Assembly (NCBI RefSeq): GCF_001571265.1
Contig: NZ_BCTL01000011.1
Span: 29,534 to 93,533 of the forward strand
DNA length: 64,000 nt
Direction of reading: 5' to 3'
From: Cedecea neteri NBRC 105707 = ATCC 33855
GTDB lineage: Bacteria > Pseudomonadota > Gammaproteobacteria > Enterobacterales > Enterobacteriaceae
Under the pieces are notes generated by a model, which saw only the letters and a program-made list of their open reading frames with translations, had not been told where the DNA came from and did no database searches. The translations under genes and the position numbers were made by a program. Below are positions 60,612 through 64,000 of the stretch, piece after piece. How positions within the stretch are numbered: the first letter of the stretch is position 1; each line of letters opens with the position of its first letter.

Positions 60612-61073
60612 CTATTTGGCTAACCGCGCCAGTAACGCTTCACCAGATGAGGAAACGGCGGCAATTCGCGCTTCGCGACCTTGCGCCTCGTAGCTCAGGT
60701 GAATTTCGACATCCGGGTCCGGGAGCACACCTGTCCCCTGCTGTGGCCATTCCACCAGGCAAATTGCGTCGTTGGTGAAATAGTCACGAATCCCCATAAA
60801 CTCAAGCTCTTCCGGGTCAGCCAGGCGATACAAGTCAAAGTGATAAACCATCAGGTTATCAAGCTGATACGGCTCAACTAATGTATACGTTGGGCTTTTA
60901 ACGTTGCCCTTGTGCCCCAGCGCCTGTAAAAAGCCGCGGCTAAAGGTGGTTTTGCCCGCGCCGAGGTCACCATAAAGGTAAATCACCGTCGCGCCCTCAC
61001 AGGCCTGTGCCAGGCGCTCGCCCAGCGCTAACGTTGCCGCTTCTTCAGGTAATGCAATAACTCGATTCATCAT
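60612..61073 (-). CDS. tsaE: tRNA threonylcarbamoyladenosine biosynthesis ATPase TsaE
   Basis: 153 aa as in E. coli. P-loop [23 protein letters not shown], then [10 protein letters not shown] and [22 protein letters not shown]. With TsaB, TsaC and TsaD it makes t6A37. It begins 4 bp after nnr, third from the queG/nnr divergence. Confidence 0.97.
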   Translation of the reverse strand: MMNRVIALPEEAATLALGERLAQACEGATVIYLYGDLGAGKTTFSRGFLQALGHKGNVKSPTYTLVEPYQLDNLMVYHFDLYRLADPEELEFMGIRDYFTNDAICLVEWPQQGTGVLPDPDVEIHLSYEAQGREARIAAVSSSGEALLARLAK

Positions 61074-61077
61074 GGCT

Positions 61078-62589
61078 TCAGGTATTCAAATCCGGGTTAA
61101 CAAACAGGTAAAGCGTTGAAAGCAGGTCGCTCGCCAGCATACCGCGCGTGCCTCGCTGACGGGCTAAAACATCAGCCGCCGCGCCGTGAGCCACGCAGCC
61201 TGCACAGGCAGCATCATAAGGGGTAAGCTTCTGTGCCAGCAATGCGGCAATGATCCCCGACAGCACGTCCCCCATTCCACCGCTTCCCATCCCGGCGTTG
61301 CCAACGTCGATAATGCCCAGCCGATCGTGGCTGGCAACCAGCGTGCCGGCACCTTTTAAGACCACGGTTCCACCATAACGTTTAACCAAACGCCTGGCTG
61401 CAAGTAAGCGGTCACTCTCAATTTGTGACACAGCGCAATTAAGCAGCCTTGCCGCTTCGCCGGGATGAGGCGTAATCACGCGATTCTGACGTTTATCCGG
61501 GTTGATTGCCAGAAGGTTAAGCGCGTCCGCGTCCCAAAGCATCGGTTTGCGGCTGTTTTCGACTTTCTGCAGCGCCTTCTTGCCCCATTCCTGCTGCCCT
61601 AGCCCGGGCCCGATCGCCACCACATCCGCCCATTCCAGGGCATCATCAAGCGATTGCGGCGTCAGCTCATGAACCATCAGCTCAGGGCAAGCGGTAAGCA
61701 ACGGGGCAACGTTTTCCGCACGGGTCAGTACGCGAACGAGACCAGCCCCGGCACGCAAGGCCGCCTCACCGGCCATGCGAATCGCACCCGCCGTACCGCT
61801 GTCGCCGCCAATCAGCATCAGCCGCCCGTTATCCCCTTTATGCGACGTCGGCCGCCTCGGTTCAATCCACCCGGCAAGCTGCTGGACGTCAAACCTGGAA
61901 ATAGGCGCCTCCTGCACAGCTAACCAGGGCTCAAGCCCTAACGAGGCAAAATGCAGCCTGCCCACAACATCTCGAGCCTTGCCCGTTAGCAACCCCGGCT
62001 TGAGCGCGATAAAAGTCACCGTATCCTCCGCCTGAACCACCGAACCGGGCACGGCACCGGTTTCGGCTAGCAGCCCGGAGGGAACATCCAGCGCCACGAC
62101 CGGGGCAGGATACTCATTCATCTGACTGACAAGCTGCGAGAGGTTTTCGCGCGGAGCGCTATTTAAACCAATTCCCAGCAAGGCATCGACAATCAAATCA
62201 ACGTCTGCGGGCCAGACTTTATCGGGATCGTGCGGAACGCCACCTGCATCAAGCCATGCCTCGCGGGCCTGACTCGCCTCTTCGGGTAAGGACTTATCGC
62301 TTTCGACAGCCAGCAACGTCACCTGAAGGCCAGCGGCCTGAGCCAGGCGAGCAACAACATAACCGTCACCACCGTTATTCCCATACCCACAGGCGATTAG
62401 CCAATGGTGAGCCTGCGGATAACGCGTGCGGGCAATCTGAAATGCTGCCTCACCGGCGCGCAGCATAAGCTCATAAAGCGTGATGCCGAGGCTGTCGGCT
62501 GCGTCCCTTTCGGCTTTACGCAACCAGTCCGCCGGCCAGACCGAATGTGGTATACTTTTGCCGTACTTTTCCAGGTTATGGTCCGTCAT
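61078..62589 (-). CDS. nnr: Bifunctional NAD(P)H-hydrate epimerase / ADP-dependent dehydratase Nnr
   Basis: 503 aa (E. coli 515; the C-terminal tail is shorter here). N-terminal YjeF epimerase domain ([26 protein letters not shown]) and C-terminal ribokinase-like CARKD dehydratase domain ([46 protein letters not shown]). It repairs hydrated NAD(P)H. Its ATG shares two bases with the queG ATG on the other strand. Confidence 0.96.
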   Translation of the reverse strand: MTDHNLEKYGKSIPHSVWPADWLRKAERDAADSLGITLYELMLRAGEAAFQIARTRYPQAHHWLIACGYGNNGGDGYVVARLAQAAGLQVTLLAVESDKSLPEEASQAREAWLDAGGVPHDPDKVWPADVDLIVDALLGIGLNSAPRENLSQLVSQMNEYPAPVVALDVPSGLLAETGAVPGSVVQAEDTVTFIALKPGLLTGKARDVVGRLHFASLGLEPWLAVQEAPISRFDVQQLAGWIEPRRPTSHKGDNGRLMLIGGDSGTAGAIRMAGEAALRAGAGLVRVLTRAENVAPLLTACPELMVHELTPQSLDDALEWADVVAIGPGLGQQEWGKKALQKVENSRKPMLWDADALNLLAINPDKRQNRVITPHPGEAARLLNCAVSQIESDRLLAARRLVKRYGGTVVLKGAGTLVASHDRLGIIDVGNAGMGSGGMGDVLSGIIAALLAQKLTPYDAACAGCVAHGAAADVLARQRGTRGMLASDLLSTLYLFVNPDLNT

Positions 62590-63727
62590 GTCACAGCCCC
62601 TCGATTACAATCAGTTAGCGCAAAACATTAAACAATGGGGCAAAGATCTCGGCTTCCAGCAGGTCGGTATTACCGACACCGATCTCACCGCCAGCGAGCC
62701 ACAACTTCAGGAATGGCTGGACAAGCAATATCACGGCGAAATGGACTGGATGGCCCGGCACGGCATGATGCGCGCGCGCCCACACGAACTGGTACCCGGT
62801 ACGCTCAGGGTCATCAGCGTCCGCATGAACTACCTTCCAACCAACGCCGCCTTCGCCTCAACGCTGAAAAACCCGCAGTTGGGCTACGTTAGCCGTTACG
62901 CGCTGGGCCGTGATTACCATAAAGTTTTGCGTAACCGCTTAAAAAAACTGGGGGAAATGATTCAGGCCCACTGCTCCACGCTGAATTTTAGACCTTTTGT
63001 CGACTCAGCGCCGCTTCTTGAACGCCCGCTGGCCGAAAAAGCCGGGCTCGGCTGGACAGGTAAGCACTCACTTATCCTCAATCGCGAGGCAGGCTCGTTC
63101 TTCTTTCTCGGAGAACTGCTGGTCGATATTCCGCTGCCGATTGACTCCCCCGTTGAGGAGGGCTGCGGCCGCTGCGTAGCCTGCATGACAATTTGCCCGA
63201 CCAACGCCATCGTCGAACCCTACACGGTGGACGCCAGGCGCTGTATTTCCTATCTGACCATAGAACTTGAAGGCGCAATCCCGGAAGAATTCAGGCCGCT
63301 AATCGGCAACCGTATTTACGGCTGCGATGACTGCCAGCTTATCTGCCCGTGGAACCGCTACTCGCAGCTTAGCGAAGAAGATGACTTTAGCCCGCGTAAG
63401 GCACTCCATTCTCCGCCTTTGACCGAGTTATTTGCCTGGAGTGAGCAGTATTTCTTGCGAGTGACCGAAGGCTCAGCGATCCGCCGTATTGGCCATCTCC
63501 GCTGGCTACGTAATATCGCCGTTGCGCTGGGCAATGCGCCCTGGGATGAAGCTAACCTGACCGTGCTTGAACAAAGAAAAGGTGAGCACCCACTTCTGGA
63601 CGAACACATTGAATGGGCGATTGCGCAACAATTAGCCAGACGAAGCGAGCAAGCCGTAGAGGTTCAGTTACCGAAGAAACAACGCCTGGTGAGGGTGATT
63701 GAGAAAGGGCTTCCGCGCGACGCATGA
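62588..63727 (+). CDS. queG: Epoxyqueuosine reductase QueG
   Basis: The start at 62588 ([18 protein letters not shown]) gives 379 aa as in E. coli. A cobalamin-binding N-terminal domain and two [4Fe-4S] motifs: CGRCVACMTICPTNAI near residue 194 and CDDCQLICPWNRY near 247. It performs the last step of queuosine synthesis in tRNA. Divergent from nnr with overlapping start codons. Confidence 0.97.
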   Translation: MSQPLDYNQLAQNIKQWGKDLGFQQVGITDTDLTASEPQLQEWLDKQYHGEMDWMARHGMMRARPHELVPGTLRVISVRMNYLPTNAAFASTLKNPQLGYVSRYALGRDYHKVLRNRLKKLGEMIQAHCSTLNFRPFVDSAPLLERPLAEKAGLGWTGKHSLILNREAGSFFFLGELLVDIPLPIDSPVEEGCGRCVACMTICPTNAIVEPYTVDARRCISYLTIELEGAIPEEFRPLIGNRIYGCDDCQLICPWNRYSQLSEEDDFSPRKALHSPPLTELFAWSEQYFLRVTEGSAIRRIGHLRWLRNIAVALGNAPWDEANLTVLEQRKGEHPLLDEHIEWAIAQQLARRSEQAVEVQLPKKQRLVRVIEKGLPRDA

Positions 63728-64000
63728 TATGTCCACAGCGTGTGCATAACATTCAAAAACACGTTGTCATTCAAGTGTCAAAATTTCTGCAAGCATTACA
63801 TTAATATTTCGACATTAAATTAACTTATTAATTATCAATAAGTTAAAATATTGATGTAATAAATATTACATTTGTAGAAGGCGTATGAAAAGGCAGAGGT
63901 CTGTGGATAAGTCTGTTTATAGTTATATTGCAAGACAGCAAAATACCACCCGCAACGCTTGCTGAGCGCTGTGGATAATTTATGCTTGAAAGGAAAATTT
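63728..64000. promoter_or_regulatory. datA: datA-like locus: DnaA boxes plus IHF site, cut by the window end
   Basis: AT-rich, no gene. DnaA boxes in the same orientation: TGTGCATAA at 63741-63749 (variant), TGTGGATAA at 63902-63910 and TGTGGATAA at 63970-63978 (both exact reverse complements of TTATCCACA). TATCAATAAGTTA at 63833-63845 is an exact match to the IHF consensus WATCAANNNNTTR and lies on an inverted repeat (TTAACTTATT / AATAAGTTAA, 63820-63846). In E. coli datA, which with IHF stimulates DnaA-ATP hydrolysis, lies next to queG. The rest would be beyond the window. Confidence 0.65.

Overview
The window is chromosomal DNA of an enterobacterium (family Enterobacteriaceae; genus not resolved). 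Almost every gene is a close full-length homologue of an Escherichia coli K-12 gene in familiar local order. I saw no rRNA, tRNA, transposase, integrase, prophage or CRISPR array. No gene looks frameshifted; only the first gene is cut, by the window edge.

Layout. (1) 1-4598: the yqjA-mzrA-yqjC-yqjDEK-yqjF-yqjG-yhaH block, which lies near 70 min in E. coli. (2) At about 4600 the map jumps to the E. coli 95-96 min region, read backwards to the end of the window. First come mpl, fbp, a DUF2569 gene, a chemoreceptor, ppa, ytfP-tamB-tamA and msrA. (3) 17134-19437: a two-gene insertion between msrA and paeA (ytfL), preceded by a near-consensus HrpL (hrp box) promoter. It encodes two proteins that look like type III secretion effectors. 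One joins a leucine-rich repeat to a C-terminal domain resembling the CheD/CNF1 Cys-His deamidase fold. This is the most novel part of the window. (4) 19691-34184: paeA, ytfK, ytfJ, cysQ, cpdB, ytfH/qorB, an AraC regulator, ytfF, a Tsr-like receptor, ytfE with an NsrR operator, cycA, fklB, ytfB. (5) 34253-43825: the ribosomal operon rpsF-priB-rpsR-rplI, yjfY, and the complete L-ascorbate regulon ulaABCDEF / ulaG / ulaR, then yjfP. (6) 43992-54604: bsmA, yjfN, aidB, rlmB, rnr, nsrR, purA, yjeT, hflC, hflK. (7) 54689-62589: the classic superoperon nnr-tsaE-amiB-mutL-miaA-hfq-hflX-hflK-hflC, with queG divergent. (8) 63728-64000: an AT-rich stretch with three DnaA boxes and an IHF consensus, at the place where E. 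coli carries datA.

How the genes work together. NsrR (49912-50337) and its target ytfE (operator at 30282-30304) are both present, so the nitric-oxide damage response is partly encoded here. The ula genes form a full uptake and breakdown route for ascorbate to D-xylulose 5-phosphate. TamA/TamB span the envelope. HflK/HflC control FtsH; Hfq, RNase R, RlmB and MiaA serve RNA metabolism. Both chemoreceptors have sigma-28 promoters, so the cell is probably motile. The hrp box implies that HrpL and a type III secretion system are encoded elsewhere in the genome, suggesting association with a plant or another eukaryotic host.
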